A stretch of DNA of 64,000 bases from Chitinolyticbacter meiyuanensis (GTDB taxonomy: Bacteria; Pseudomonadota; Gammaproteobacteria; Burkholderiales; Chitinibacteraceae): assembly GCF_008033135.1 (NCBI RefSeq), contig NZ_CP041335.1, positions 779,513-843,512 on the forward strand. The letters run 5' to 3'. A program made the translations under genes and the position numbers. Under the pieces are notes generated by a model, which searched no databases, had not been told where the DNA came from, and was given only the letters and a program-made list of their open reading frames with translations. Shown in pieces: positions 1-9,519 of this stretch; the first letter of the stretch is position 1, and each line of letters opens with the position of its first letter.

Positions 1-615
1 CAGATCGTCAACATCGGCGAGATGCTGCCCGACCTCACCATCCTCGGTGTGCGCATCTACGAGTTCGGCGACAAGCTGGCGCTGAACCGCATCGTGGAAG
101 GCCAGATGGGGCGCTATCAGGACAATGGCCGCTGGCGACTGGAAACGGCGCGCGAAACGCGGTTTGGCAAGGACCTGCAGGCGGTCGACGTCGTCACCCC
201 GAGCAGCATCGAATGGAAGACCTCGATCACGCCGGAAATGCTGGCGGTGTTGCTGGTGTCGCCCGATCAGATGTCGGCGCAGGCGCTCTACAGCTACATC
301 GATCACCTCGAACGCAACAAGCAGGACACCAGTCGCTACCAGTTGGCGCTGTGGGGCAAGTTGTTCTACCCGCTTGCCTGCCTGTCAATGATGGTGATCG
401 CGCTGCCGTTCGCACAGGGGCAACGTCGCTCGGCTAACGTGGGCACGCAGCTGTTCATCGGCATCCTGGCGGGGCTCGCCTTCCACTTCCTCAACCGGGT
501 GGTGGTGTTCCTTGGCCAGCTCAACCAGTGGCCGGCGCCGTTGGTCGTGTCGATCCCGACGCTGCTGTTCATGGTGCTTGCCGTCGTGCTGCTTTGGCGG
601 CAAGAACGCCGCTGA
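1..615 (+). CDS. lptG: LPS export ABC transporter permease LptG, C-terminal part
   Basis: The 5' end lies outside the window; the frame is open from base 1 to the TGA at 613-615 (204 codons). LptG is one of the two inner-membrane permeases of the LptB2FG complex that extracts lipopolysaccharide and passes it to LptC. The visible part shows the end of the periplasmic jellyroll region (motif GQMGRYQDNGRWRL) followed by three hydrophobic stretches near the C-terminus, with a conserved LFYPLACL segment, as in the YjgP/YjgQ family. The paralogue LptF is the alternative, but the short tail after the last helix fits LptG. galE starts 26 bp downstream. Confidence 0.85.
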   Translation, partial: QIVNIGEMLPDLTILGVRIYEFGDKLALNRIVEGQMGRYQDNGRWRLETARETRFGKDLQAVDVVTPSSIEWKTSITPEMLAVLLVSPDQMSAQALYSYIDHLERNKQDTSRYQLALWGKLFYPLACLSMMVIALPFAQGQRRSANVGTQLFIGILAGLAFHFLNRVVVFLGQLNQWPAPLVVSIPTLLFMVLAVVLLWRQERR

Positions 616-641
616 CCCTCAATCCGCATCTGGAGTCCGCA

Positions 642-1655
642 GTGCATATCCTGCTTACCGGCGGCGCCGGCTATATCGGCTCGCATACCTACGTCGAACT
701 CGTCGCCGCCGGCTTCACGCCGGTGATCTTCGACAACTACAGCAACAGCAAGCCCGAGGTGCTGGCGCGCCTGGCGACCATCACCGGCAAGCCGGTGGCC
801 TTCGTGCACGGCGACATCCGTGATCGCGCGGCGCTCGATGCAGTGTTCCGCGAGTACCGCTTCCAGGCCGTGGTGCATTTCGCCGGGCTCAAGGCCGTGG
901 GCGAATCGGTGGCCAAGCCGGTCGCGTATTACGACAACAACTTCGTCGGTACCGTGCGCCTGCTGGAGGCGATGAGCGCGGCGGACGTGAAGCAGCTGGT
1001 GTTCTCGTCGTCGGCCACCGTTTATGGCGATCCGGCCTCGGTGCCGATCCGCGAGGATTTCCCGCTGTCGGCAACCAACCCCTACGGCCGCTCCAAGCTG
1101 ATGATCGAGGATATGCTGCGTGACCTCTATCGCAGCGACAGCGGCTGGGATCTCGCGATCCTGCGTTACTTCAACCCGGTCGGCGCGCACGACAGCGGCC
1201 TGATCGGCGAGGACCCGCAGGGCATTCCCAACAACCTGCTGCCCTTCGTGGCCCAGGTCGCGGTCGGCAAGCGCGCTGAGTTGTCGGTGTTCGGTGGTGA
1301 CTACCCGACGCCCGATGGCACCGGCGTGCGCGACTACATCCACGTGGTCGACCTCGCCCGTGGCCATGTGAAGGCGCTGGAAAAGCTGGTGACCCGGCCT
1401 GGCTGCTTCGCCGTCAACCTGGGCACCGGCCACGGCTATTCGGTGCTCGACATGGTCAAGGCCTTCGAGGTGGCCAGTGGCCGGCCGGTGCCGTACCGCA
1501 TCGTCGACCGGCGTCCGGGTGACGTGGCGAGCTGCTACGCCGAGCCGGCGCACGCCGCCGATTTCCTCGGCTGGCGTGCCGAGAAGGACCTTGCTGCCAT
1601 GTGTGCCGACAGCTGGCGCTGGCAGAGCGGCAACCCGAACGGCTACGGCGACTGA
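642..1655 (+). CDS. galE: UDP-glucose 4-epimerase
   Basis: GalE interconverts UDP-glucose and UDP-galactose in the cytoplasm and feeds LPS and exopolysaccharide synthesis. The protein opens directly with the NAD-binding Rossmann motif GGAGYIGSHT. It has the catalytic Ser of FSSSATVYG, the YxxxK dyad in NPYGRSK, and the late motifs FGGDYPTPDGTG and RDYIHV. A GTG start at 642 gives 337 aa, the usual length. Upstream in-frame starts would add a non-homologous tail overlapping lptG. The neighbouring lptG suggests an envelope role. Confidence 0.95.
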   Translation: MHILLTGGAGYIGSHTYVELVAAGFTPVIFDNYSNSKPEVLARLATITGKPVAFVHGDIRDRAALDAVFREYRFQAVVHFAGLKAVGESVAKPVAYYDNNFVGTVRLLEAMSAADVKQLVFSSSATVYGDPASVPIREDFPLSATNPYGRSKLMIEDMLRDLYRSDSGWDLAILRYFNPVGAHDSGLIGEDPQGIPNNLLPFVAQVAVGKRAELSVFGGDYPTPDGTGVRDYIHVVDLARGHVKALEKLVTRPGCFAVNLGTGHGYSVLDMVKAFEVASGRPVPYRIVDRRPGDVASCYAEPAHAADFLGWRAEKDLAAMCADSWRWQSGNPNGYGD

Positions 1656-1656
1656 A

Positions 1657-2181
1657 TCAGAACACGTAGCCGTAGCGCAGCGTGACGAACTCGATGCCGG
1701 GATTCGGCGTATCGATATAGGCGTTGGAATAGTGCATGGCCTCGAGCGCGAGCTCGTGCCGGCCATCGAGACGGCAGCCCAGCGCCAGTCGGTTCACGAA
1801 CTGAAAATAGGTGCTGAAGCGGCGTTTTTCGGTCACCTGCAGGTCGGATAGCAGGCTGGCGCCCAGGCCATACTCGGCATAGGGCTGGCAGGCCCAGTCG
1901 TCGGCCAGCGTGTAGCGCAGCACCGGCGTGATGGCGGGCACCCAGTTGCTGTGTCCGTCGAGCTGCCAATGCGACAGTGACAGGTCGAGCTGCAGGCTGA
2001 GTCGCTTGCTGGGCAGCCATTCGGGCTGCCAGCTGCGGCGCCAGGCCAGTTGCTGCAGCTCGCCGCCATCCTTGCCGTCGTGCCGGATCGAGGCGCCGAG
2101 GTTGAGCTGCAGCAGGTCTTCGGCGTGGCCGGGCTGGGCGAGCGCCAGCCACGCGATCCATCCCAGTCCGCGACACTTCAT
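1657..2181 (-). CDS. PagL-like lipid A 3-O-deacylase (acyloxyacyl hydrolase family)
   Basis: Predicted outer-membrane beta-barrel of 174 aa with a signal peptide ending near GHA (residue 20) and a C-terminal Phe (GYVF) typical of barrel proteins. The PagL catalytic triad is visible: His150 and Ser152 in HYSN and Glu164 after PNPG. The His-to-Glu spacing of 14 equals that of Pseudomonas aeruginosa PagL (His126/Ser128/Glu140). The family removes the 3-O acyl chain from lipid A and so modulates LPS recognition and antimicrobial-peptide resistance. The stop lies 1 bp from the convergent galE stop. Confidence 0.85.
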   Translation of the reverse strand: MKCRGLGWIAWLALAQPGHAEDLLQLNLGASIRHDGKDGGELQQLAWRRSWQPEWLPSKRLSLQLDLSLSHWQLDGHSNWVPAITPVLRYTLADDWACQPYAEYGLGASLLSDLQVTEKRRFSTYFQFVNRLALGCRLDGRHELALEAMHYSNAYIDTPNPGIEFVTLRYGYVF

Positions 2182-2306
2182 GACGCTGCTCCTGGGTTTA
2201 TCTTCTTGTCATGAACTCATGCTAGCCACTCCGGCGATGATTCAAAGGCGCCGGGTCTGCAGGTATGCTTACGGGGCGCCGGACGGCGCATACATGGATC
2301 GCATCG

Positions 2307-3623
2307 ATGCAAACAGACGAAATCGTCCAGTGGTTCCGCCAGGCTGCACCCTACATCCACGCCTTTCGCGGCCGCACCTTCGTGATCGCGCTCGGTGGCG
2401 AGGTGGTGCGCGATGGACGCTTCGTCACGCTGACCCATGACATCAACCTGCTGACTAGTCTTGGTGTGCGTCTGGTCGTGGTGCACGGCGCACGGCCGCA
2501 GATCGAGACCCGCATGGGCGAACGCGGGCTCGACGTGCGCTACCACAAGGGTTTGCGCGTCACTGACGCCGAAACGCTGGAGTGCGTGATCCAGGCGGTC
2601 GGCCAGGTGCGGGTCGAGATCGAATCGCTGTTGTCGATGGGGCTCGCCAATTCGCCGATGGCCAACGCCGATATCCGCGTCTCGGCCGGCAATTTCATCA
2701 CTGCGCAGCCCATGGGGGTGCGCGACGGCATCGACTTGATGTACACCGGCGAGGTGCGCAAGGTCGACACCACGGCCATCAACTACCGGCTCGACGACGG
2801 CGAGATGGTCTTGTTGTCGACGCTGGGCTACTCACCGACCGGCGAGGTGTTCAACCTGCCGCTGGAGGATGTGGCCACCAGCGCGGCGATCGCACTCAAG
2901 GCCGACAAGCTGCTGTTCCTGTCCGAGCACGACGGCGTGTTCAGCCCGGAGGGCGAGATGCTCACCGAGCTCACTGCGCTGGAGGCCGAGCAGTTGCTGG
3001 CGCGCTGCGACAAGCAGCCCGAGGACATCCGGCTCTACCTGCCGTGCGCGATCCGGGCGGTGCGCCAAGGTGTGCTGCGGGCGCACCTGGTCAGCCACCA
3101 TGTCGACGGCGGATTGCTGATGGAGCTGTTCACCCGCGACGGGATCGGCACCATGATCTCGCGCGAATCACTCGAGACCTTGCGCCAGGCCACCATTGAC
3201 GATGTCGGCGGCCTGCTTGCCTTGATCGAGCCGCTGGAGGACCAGGGCGTGCTGGTCAAGCGCGGCCGCGAGCTGATCGAGCGCGAGATCTATCGCTATT
3301 CGGTGCTGGAGCACGATGGCAAGATCATCGGCTGCGTCGCCATCCATCCGTTTCCGGAAAGTCGCATGGCCGAGCTCGCCTGTCTCGTGATCGACCCGGA
3401 TTATCGGGATGCCGACCGCGGCGCCACGCTGTTGCGCCACGTGGAGCAACAGGCGCGTACACTGGGGATGGCCCAGTTGTTCGCCCTGACCACGCGTACC
3501 AGCCACTGGTTCGTCGAACGTGGTTTCGTGCAAGGCTCGGTCGACGAACTGCCGATCGAGAAAAAGCAGCTATACAATTACCAACGGCGTTCCAAGGTGT
3601 TCATCAAGACGCTGAGGCGTTGA
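2307..3623 (+). CDS. argA: Amino-acid N-acetyltransferase (N-acetylglutamate synthase)
   Basis: Catalyses acetyl-CoA + glutamate to N-acetylglutamate, the first step of the acetylated arginine pathway. The N-terminal ~290 residues are an amino-acid-kinase-type regulatory domain (ALGGEVV, VVVHGARPQ), which binds the arginine inhibitor in this family. The C-terminal ~145 residues are a GNAT domain (CVAIHPF, MAELACLVIDPDYR, LTTRTSHWFVERGF). The ATG at 2307 gives 438 aa, matching the family; an earlier in-frame ATG at 2265 would add an unrelated leader. It diverges from the pagL-like gene. Confidence 0.94.
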   Translation: MQTDEIVQWFRQAAPYIHAFRGRTFVIALGGEVVRDGRFVTLTHDINLLTSLGVRLVVVHGARPQIETRMGERGLDVRYHKGLRVTDAETLECVIQAVGQVRVEIESLLSMGLANSPMANADIRVSAGNFITAQPMGVRDGIDLMYTGEVRKVDTTAINYRLDDGEMVLLSTLGYSPTGEVFNLPLEDVATSAAIALKADKLLFLSEHDGVFSPEGEMLTELTALEAEQLLARCDKQPEDIRLYLPCAIRAVRQGVLRAHLVSHHVDGGLLMELFTRDGIGTMISRESLETLRQATIDDVGGLLALIEPLEDQGVLVKRGRELIEREIYRYSVLEHDGKIIGCVAIHPFPESRMAELACLVIDPDYRDADRGATLLRHVEQQARTLGMAQLFALTTRTSHWFVERGFVQGSVDELPIEKKQLYNYQRRSKVFIKTLRR

Positions 3624-3765
3624 CCGCCACAGGAGAGGGCGCCGCGCACGCGAGGTCGGCGAGCGGTGCCGGTGGCGCCGGCGCAACATGCCGCGCGGCC
3701 GATTGCAGGACCACACCGATTACAAGAGGAGGCCGTGCCGCTGCCCAGGTGGCGAGCCAGACCCG

Positions 3766-6591
3766 ATGCGTCTCATCCCCGTGCCCGCTTCCCTGCGTAC
3801 CCGGCTGATCGTCGCCAGCGTGCTGGTGCAATGCACGATCCTCGCCTTTCTGTTGTTCAACACCTCGCGCATCTGGTCCGAGACCACTGCGCTGTCCACC
3901 GCCTCGCGCGTCGAGGAACTTGGCCGGCTGCTCAATGCCGCGCTGTCCGGGCCGCTTGCCAACAACGATTTCGCCAAGGCCGCCGAGCTGATCGACACGC
4001 TGCGCGCCCCCGAGGGCATCGACTACCTGGTGTTGTACGACAACCGGCGCAACGTGGTCGCCAGCCGTGGCTGGGACATCGCGCAGACGCTGCCGTCGCC
4101 TACCCCGCTGACGGGGCTGCGCGACATTCCGCCGATGATCCATGCCCGGATGCCGGTGCAGTACGGTGGCGAAACATTGGGTGAACTGCATTTCGGCATC
4201 ACCACCGGCATCATGCGCGAGGCCATCGACCGGCTGACGCTGCAGAACGCCACCACCATCATCGCCGGCATCGTCGTCTCGGTGCTGCTGATGGCAGGGC
4301 TCGGCGTCTGGCTGACCCGGCGGCTGTACCAGTTGATCGGCGCGGCCGAGGCGGCGGCCACCGGCGACTACGCTGCGCTGCCTGAACCTGTGGGCAGTGA
4401 CGAGGTGGCACAGCTCACCCGGCGCTTCAATGAGATGGCGAGCTCGATCCGCGAGCGCATCGAGGCGATGCGGCACAACGAGGAAAAATTCCACGCCATC
4501 GCCGACTACACCTATTCGACCGAATTGTGGCTGGACCCGGAAGGCAAGCTGGTGTGGGTGAATGCCTCGGTCACGCGTTTGTCCGGCTATGCGGTGGCCG
4601 AGTGCATGCGCCTGGGCGATTTTCCGCTGTCGCTGGCCAGCCCCGAGGAGCGGATGCGGCTGACCGAGGCGTTCGACCGTGCGCTGCTGGAGCGCTCGTC
4701 GGTGCAGGATTTCGAATTCCGCGCGGTGCGGCGCGACGGCAGCCTGTTCTGGGCGTCGGCCTCATGGCAGCCGATCTACGACAGCAACGGTGTCTACCTG
4801 GGCCTGCGTGCATCGATCCGCGACAACTCCGAGCTGAAGGACGACCGGCTGGCGTTGAGGAAGGCGGTGATCGAGCTGCGGCAGATCCAGGCGCTGGGCC
4901 AGAGCTACCTGCAGCGTGCCGAGGCCGAGCGCGCGCGTCTCAATGCGCTGTTGTCGGCGATGCGCTTCGGCGTGCTGTTCGTCGACCACGACAACCGGGT
5001 GATCTTCCACAACCCGGCGTTCTGCGCGCTATGGGCCATTCCGTTATCGGTGTCGATCATCGACAAGCCGATCGGCCAGGTGCTGCAGCATGCCGAGAAC
5101 CGCCCGGCCATCGGCGACATCGTGGCGCACTACCTGCAGGAATCGGCGCTGGCCGACGAGCGCGTCGACTACGGCGAACTGACGATGAACGACGGCCGGG
5201 TACTGACACAGCAGTGCTATCGCGTCGGCGGCGGCAGCGATCGTGGCCGGATGTGGGTGTACGAAGACGTGACGCAGGAGCGCATCCTTGCCGAGCGCAT
5301 GATCAACCTGGCCGAGCGCGATGCGCTGACCGGGCTCTACAACCGCCACCGCTTCCAGCAGGAGCTGGAGCGCATGGTGTCCGAGGCGGACCGCCGCCAA
5401 GCGTCGATGGCGCTGCTGTTCTTCGATCTCGACGAGTTCAAGCACGTCAACGACACCTTCGGCCACGGCATCGGCGACGAGCTGCTCAAGGCCATCGCCC
5501 GCGAGATCGGCGGCCAAGTGCGCCGGCACGAGGTGCTGTCGCGGCTGGGCGGCGACGAGTTCGCCATCCTGGTGCCGGACTGTACTGAGTTCGAGGTCGG
5601 CAAACTCGCCGAGCGCATCGTCGCCAGCGTGTCGCAGATCCAGTTCAACATCGACGGCCATGTGCTGCGGCCGTCGTCGTCGGTGGGCGTTGCCATGTTC
5701 CCGCAGCATGCCAACAACGCCGCCGAACTGGTGGCGCACGCCGATTCGGCGATGTACCAGGCCAAGTCCGCCGGCAAGTCGACCTGGCGGTTGTACCGCC
5801 CCGATGCCGACCTGTCGCGCAGCGCCCTCACCCGGCTGTCGTGGAAGGACCGCATCGTCGAGGCACTGGAAACCGATGGCTTCGAGCTGCACTTCCAGGG
5901 TATCTACGATGCCAAGACCCGCGAGCTGGTGCACCTGGAAGCGCTGCTGCGGATGAAGGACGTGCAGAACCCGGGCAGCCTGGTGATGCCGGGGCACTTC
6001 ATCCCGCACGCCGAGAAGACCGGCAAGATCGTCGACATCGATCGCTGGGTGATCAAGCGCACCATCGAGTTGTTGGCGCTGCGCCCCGAGGTGTCGATCG
6101 CCATCAATGTCTCCGGCCGGTCGTTCGACGAGCCGGAGCTGCCCGAATTCATCAATCGGTTGCTGATCCTGCATCGTGTCGATCCGCGGCGATTGCTGGT
6201 CGAGTTGACCGAAACGGCGGCAGTGTCCGATCTTTCCGATGCGCAGCGCTTCATCGATGCGTTGCGCGCCACCGGCTGCACTGTCTGTCTCGACGATTTC
6301 GGCAATGGCTTCGCCTCGTTTGCCTACCTGAAGCAGCTGAAGGCCGACATCCTGAAGATCGACGGCTTCTTCGTGCGCGACCTGCCCAATGACCGCGACA
6401 GCCAGGTGTTCGTGCGTGGCATGGTGGACATGGCGCATGCGATGGACAAGACCACCATTGCCGAATTCGTCGAGAACGAGACCATCTACAACATGCTGGT
6501 CGAATTCGGCGTCGATCTGGTGCAGGGCTATTACCTCGACAAGCCGCATCGTGACCACCCTGGCCTGCTGGCGGCCGGGGCCGAAGCCTGA
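3766..6591 (+). CDS. Membrane-bound GGDEF/EAL cyclic-di-GMP turnover protein with HAMP and PAS domains
   Basis: A 941-aa sensor. Order: TM1 (about 13-31), periplasmic loop, TM2 (about 163-183), HAMP (about 184-235), PAS (about 240-360), second PAS-like region (about 385-500), GGDEF (motif at 595-599), EAL (motif at 725-727). The EAL domain keeps the metal/catalytic signatures NVSG, ELTE, DDFG, LKIDG, EFVE and QGYY, so phosphodiesterase activity is likely. GGDEF is intact too, but the inhibitory RxxD site five residues upstream reads RRHE, so product inhibition may be weak. Net direction of activity cannot be read from sequence. The ATG at 3766 is chosen because the membrane segment follows immediately. 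Confidence 0.92.
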   Translation: MRLIPVPASLRTRLIVASVLVQCTILAFLLFNTSRIWSETTALSTASRVEELGRLLNAALSGPLANNDFAKAAELIDTLRAPEGIDYLVLYDNRRNVVASRGWDIAQTLPSPTPLTGLRDIPPMIHARMPVQYGGETLGELHFGITTGIMREAIDRLTLQNATTIIAGIVVSVLLMAGLGVWLTRRLYQLIGAAEAAATGDYAALPEPVGSDEVAQLTRRFNEMASSIRERIEAMRHNEEKFHAIADYTYSTELWLDPEGKLVWVNASVTRLSGYAVAECMRLGDFPLSLASPEERMRLTEAFDRALLERSSVQDFEFRAVRRDGSLFWASASWQPIYDSNGVYLGLRASIRDNSELKDDRLALRKAVIELRQIQALGQSYLQRAEAERARLNALLSAMRFGVLFVDHDNRVIFHNPAFCALWAIPLSVSIIDKPIGQVLQHAENRPAIGDIVAHYLQESALADERVDYGELTMNDGRVLTQQCYRVGGGSDRGRMWVYEDVTQERILAERMINLAERDALTGLYNRHRFQQELERMVSEADRRQASMALLFFDLDEFKHVNDTFGHGIGDELLKAIAREIGGQVRRHEVLSRLGGDEFAILVPDCTEFEVGKLAERIVASVSQIQFNIDGHVLRPSSSVGVAMFPQHANNAAELVAHADSAMYQAKSAGKSTWRLYRPDADLSRSALTRLSWKDRIVEALETDGFELHFQGIYDAKTRELVHLEALLRMKDVQNPGSLVMPGHFIPHAEKTGKIVDIDRWVIKRTIELLALRPEVSIAINVSGRSFDEPELPEFINRLLILHRVDPRRLLVELTETAAVSDLSDAQRFIDALRATGCTVCLDDFGNGFASFAYLKQLKADILKIDGFFVRDLPNDRDSQVFVRGMVDMAHAMDKTTIAEFVENETIYNMLVEFGVDLVQGYYLDKPHRDHPGLLAAGAEA

Positions 6592-6600
6592 GGAGCAAGC

Positions 6601-7017
6601 ATGGCATTCCAGAATCCCAGTGACGACGAGATCCGCGCGCTGCTCAAGCGGGTGAAGCGCATTGCCGTGGTCGGTCTGTCGCCGAACGAGGCGAGGCCGA
6701 GCTTCGGGGTGTCGCAGTTCATGCAGCGCGCCGGCTACGGCATCGTGCCGGTGCGCCCGCATGTGACCGAGGTGCTGGGCGAGCCGGCCTATGACCAGCT
6801 CGCCGACGTGCCGGACAGCGTCGATCTGGTAAACGTGTTCCGCCGCGCCGAGGAGATTGATGCGGTGGTCGACGAGGCGATCCGGCTCAAGCTGCCGGCG
6901 GTGTGGATCCAGCTTGGCATCGTCAATGAAGCGGCTGCCCAGCGTGCGGTTGCCGCTGGCCTGACCGTGGTGATGGATCGCTGCATCAAGATCGAGTACC
7001 TGCGGCTGATGCTGTGA
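6601..7017 (+). CDS. CoA-binding domain protein (YccU-like)
   Basis: A 138-aa single-domain protein with the Rossmann-type CoA_binding fold: KRIAVVGLSPN near residue 20, a conserved RPSFGVSQFMQRAGY segment, then VDLVNVFRR and VWIQLGI. The E. coli homologue is YccU; the fold is that of the succinyl-CoA synthetase alpha CoA-binding domain, but the biochemical role is not established. It starts 9 bp after the GGDEF/EAL gene with GAGGAGC just ahead of the ATG, so the two are probably cotranscribed. Confidence 0.85.
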   Translation: MAFQNPSDDEIRALLKRVKRIAVVGLSPNEARPSFGVSQFMQRAGYGIVPVRPHVTEVLGEPAYDQLADVPDSVDLVNVFRRAEEIDAVVDEAIRLKLPAVWIQLGIVNEAAAQRAVAAGLTVVMDRCIKIEYLRLML

Positions 7018-7087
7018 GGCGCCGCCGGCTTGTCGCGACGGCGACAGGCGTTTAGCCTTGTAGCCGAAGCGATCCACAGAGAGTGCA

Positions 7088-7918
7088 ATGAACCTGAGCT
7101 TTACCAAGATGCAGGGCCTGGGCAACGATTTCATCGTGCTCGACGGCGTGCGCCAAACCCTCAGCCTCGATACCGAAACCGTGCAGCGGCTCGGCGATCG
7201 CCACTTTGGCATCGGTTTCGACCAGTTGCTGCTGGTTGAGCCACCGGCCGATCTGGCACACGATTTCCGCTATCGCATCTTCAATTCCAGCGGCGAGGAG
7301 GTCGAGCAGTGCGGCAATGGCGCGCGCTGTTTTGCGCGCTTTGTCCACGACCAGGGCCTGACCACCAAGACCGAAATCGCCGTCGAGACGGCGCGCGGCG
7401 TGATCTATCCCAAGCTTGAGGCGAACGGGGAGGTGACGGTCGACATGGGTCCGCCGGCGCTGCTGCCGGCCGAGGTGCCGTTCGTGGCCGATGCCGATGC
7501 CGTCATCCATCCGCTCGAGGTGGGTGGCCGCAGTGTCGACATCACCGTGGTGTCGATGGGCAATCCGCATGCAGTGCAGGTGGTCGACGATGTCGACACC
7601 GAGCTGGTGCAGACACTTGGTCCGCTGATCGAGCGGCACGCGCGCTTTCCGCGCAAGGTGAACGCCGGCTTCATGCAGATCGTCGGCCGCGACGAGATCC
7701 GGCTGCGCGTATACGAGCGCGGCGCCGGCGAAACGCTGGCCTGCGGCACTGGTGCTTGCGCCGCCGTGGTGGCGGGCATCCGTCGCGGTTTGCTGGGCGA
7801 TACCGTGCGCGTGCACACCCGTGGTGGCGATCTCACCATCCGCTGGCAGGGCAGCGATGCGCCGGTGCTGATGACCGGGCCCGCCGTCACCGTCTTTCAA
7901 GGCCATATCCAGATCTGA
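7088..7918 (+). CDS. dapF: Diaminopimelate epimerase
   Basis: Converts LL- to meso-diaminopimelate for lysine and peptidoglycan synthesis. The 276-aa length is typical. Both catalytic cysteines are present: Cys75 in EQCGNGARC and Cys219 in [11 protein letters not shown]. The N-terminal [13 protein letters not shown] motif is canonical. It heads the conserved dapF-DUF484-xerC order also seen in Escherichia and Pseudomonas, with 10 bp to the next gene. Confidence 0.97.
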   Translation: MNLSFTKMQGLGNDFIVLDGVRQTLSLDTETVQRLGDRHFGIGFDQLLLVEPPADLAHDFRYRIFNSSGEEVEQCGNGARCFARFVHDQGLTTKTEIAVETARGVIYPKLEANGEVTVDMGPPALLPAEVPFVADADAVIHPLEVGGRSVDITVVSMGNPHAVQVVDDVDTELVQTLGPLIERHARFPRKVNAGFMQIVGRDEIRLRVYERGAGETLACGTGACAAVVAGIRRGLLGDTVRVHTRGGDLTIRWQGSDAPVLMTGPAVTVFQGHIQI

Positions 7919-7928
7919 GGGAAACACC

Positions 7929-8624
7929 ATGCAGGCAGAGGACATCCTGGGCTGGCTGAAACAGAATCCGGCGTTCTTCGACGATTACGCGGATGAAGTG
8001 GCCGATATCTACGTGCCGCATTCGCACCGTGGCCAGGCCGTTTCGCTGGCCGAACGCCAGCTGTTGACGCTGCGCGACAAGAACCGCGCGCTGGAAGGCC
8101 GGCTCACCGAGCTGCTGCAGTTCGGCGAGGACAACGACGTGATCTCGGAGCGGCTGCACAAGCTCACCGTCGACCTGATCCAGGCCGAAGATCTGCCCGG
8201 CGTGATCGGCACATTGGAATACCACCTGCGCGAGCGCTTCCACGTGCCGCATGTCGCGATCCGGCTGTGGCTGCCGTCCGATTCGGGGCTGCGCGAGTTC
8301 GAGCCGGTGGGCGAGGGCGTGGTCAAGCTGGCGCAGAACCTGGTTTCGCCGTATTGCGGCCCCTATGTCACCGACGAGGTGCTGGCCTGGTTCGACGATG
8401 CCGGCCCTGCGCTCAAGTCGTTCGCCCAGTTTGCATTGCGCACCGGCGAAGAGCCGTTCGGCGTGCTGGTGCTGGCGAGCGAGGACGAAAACCGCTTCTA
8501 CCCGGACATGGGCACGCTGTATCTGCAGCGGTTGTCCGACATCGTCTCGGCCACGGTGCTGCGGCTGGCGCCGACCACGGCACGGGTCGAGGTCGAGGAA
8601 CTGCCGGCCGAGGTCGGCGACTGA
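7929..8624 (+). CDS. DUF484 family protein (GAF-like)
   Basis: A 231-aa cytoplasmic protein starting with the family hallmark: an N-terminal segment with LKQNPAFFDDYAD, a coiled coil containing SLAERQLLTLRDKN, then a GAF-like alpha/beta domain (VAIRLWLP, FGVLVLASED). The function of DUF484 is unknown. Its invariant position between dapF and xerC suggests a link to cell-wall growth or chromosome dimer resolution, but that is context only. Confidence 0.88.
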   Translation: MQAEDILGWLKQNPAFFDDYADEVADIYVPHSHRGQAVSLAERQLLTLRDKNRALEGRLTELLQFGEDNDVISERLHKLTVDLIQAEDLPGVIGTLEYHLRERFHVPHVAIRLWLPSDSGLREFEPVGEGVVKLAQNLVSPYCGPYVTDEVLAWFDDAGPALKSFAQFALRTGEEPFGVLVLASEDENRFYPDMGTLYLQRLSDIVSATVLRLAPTTARVEVEELPAEVGD

Positions 8625-8631
8625 GCTTGCC

Positions 8632-9519
8632 ATGGATGACGCACTGGCCCACTTCGCCCGCTACCTCGCGGGCGAACACACGGCGTCCCACCACACCCGC
8701 AAGGCCTATGGCGACGACGTGGCCCGGCTGGTGCGCTATGCCAAGGACAAACCGCTCGATGCGCTGACGCCGACCGAGGTGCGCGGTTTCGTGCGGCAGA
8801 TGCGCTCCGGCGGCTTGTCGCCGGTCAGCATCGCCCGGGTGCTGTCCGCTTGGCGTACCTTCTACAAGATCATGCAGCGCGACCTGGGCTGGACGGCCAG
8901 CCCGCTTGCCGGCATCCGCCCGCCCAAGCGCGCGCAGCGGCTGCCGTCGGCAATGACGGTCGACGCTGTCAGCGCCTTGCTCGACGGCATGCCGGATGAC
9001 GAGCCGTTGTCCTGTCGCGACAAGGCGATATTCGAATTGGCGTATTCGTCGGGCCTGCGCGTTTCGGAGCTGGCCAACCTGACGCTGACCGAGCTCGATC
9101 TCGACCATGGCCTTGCCCGCGTGACCGGCAAGGGCAACAAGACCCGCATCGTGCCGGTGGGCAGCGTCGCCGTGGAGGCGCTGCGGCGCTGGCTGCTGAT
9201 CCGCCCGCAACTGGCGCGTGGCGATGTGTTGACGGTGTTCGTCGGGAAGACCGGGCAGCCGCTTTCCATCGGTGCGATCGAGGGCCGGCTTCGTACCTGG
9301 CGCGAGCGGCTCGGCATCGCCGAGCGGCTTTATCCGCACAAGCTGCGCCATAGTTGCGCCACGCACCTGCTGCAAAGCAGCCACGACCTGCGCGCGGTGC
9401 AAGAGCTGCTGGGCCATGCCAACCTGTCGACCACCCAGGTCTACACCCATCTCGACTACATGGCGCTAGCGCAGGCCTACGACCAGTTCCACCCGCGCGC
9501 CAAGCGCCAGGACGATTGA
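8632..9519 (+). CDS. xerC: Tyrosine recombinase XerC
   Basis: With XerD it resolves chromosome dimers at dif. It has an N-terminal SAM-like core-binding domain and the full set of catalytic residues: Arg143 (SGLRVSEL), Lys167 (TGKGNKTR), His236 and Arg239 (HKLRH), His262 (LGHANL) and Tyr271 (TTQVYTH). Length 295 aa is standard. The ATG at 8632 lies 7 bp after the DUF484 stop; earlier in-frame starts run inside DUF484. Its TGA directly abuts the stop of the convergent MFS gene. No dif site was recognised here. Confidence 0.95.
   Translation: MDDALAHFARYLAGEHTASHHTRKAYGDDVARLVRYAKDKPLDALTPTEVRGFVRQMRSGGLSPVSIARVLSAWRTFYKIMQRDLGWTASPLAGIRPPKRAQRLPSAMTVDAVSALLDGMPDDEPLSCRDKAIFELAYSSGLRVSELANLTLTELDLDHGLARVTGKGNKTRIVPVGSVAVEALRRWLLIRPQLARGDVLTVFVGKTGQPLSIGAIEGRLRTWRERLGIAERLYPHKLRHSCATHLLQSSHDLRAVQELLGHANLSTTQVYTHLDYMALAQAYDQFHPRAKRQDD

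Noticed and set aside
366..1766. 466-codon open frame on the minus strand over lptG/galE
   Set aside because: Antisense shadow of two recognised genes in high-GC DNA; Arg/His-rich translation with no motif.
5044..7212. 722-codon minus-strand open frame across the GGDEF/EAL, CoA-binding and dapF genes
   Set aside because: Spans three well-supported plus-strand genes; His/Gln/Arg-biased shadow translation.
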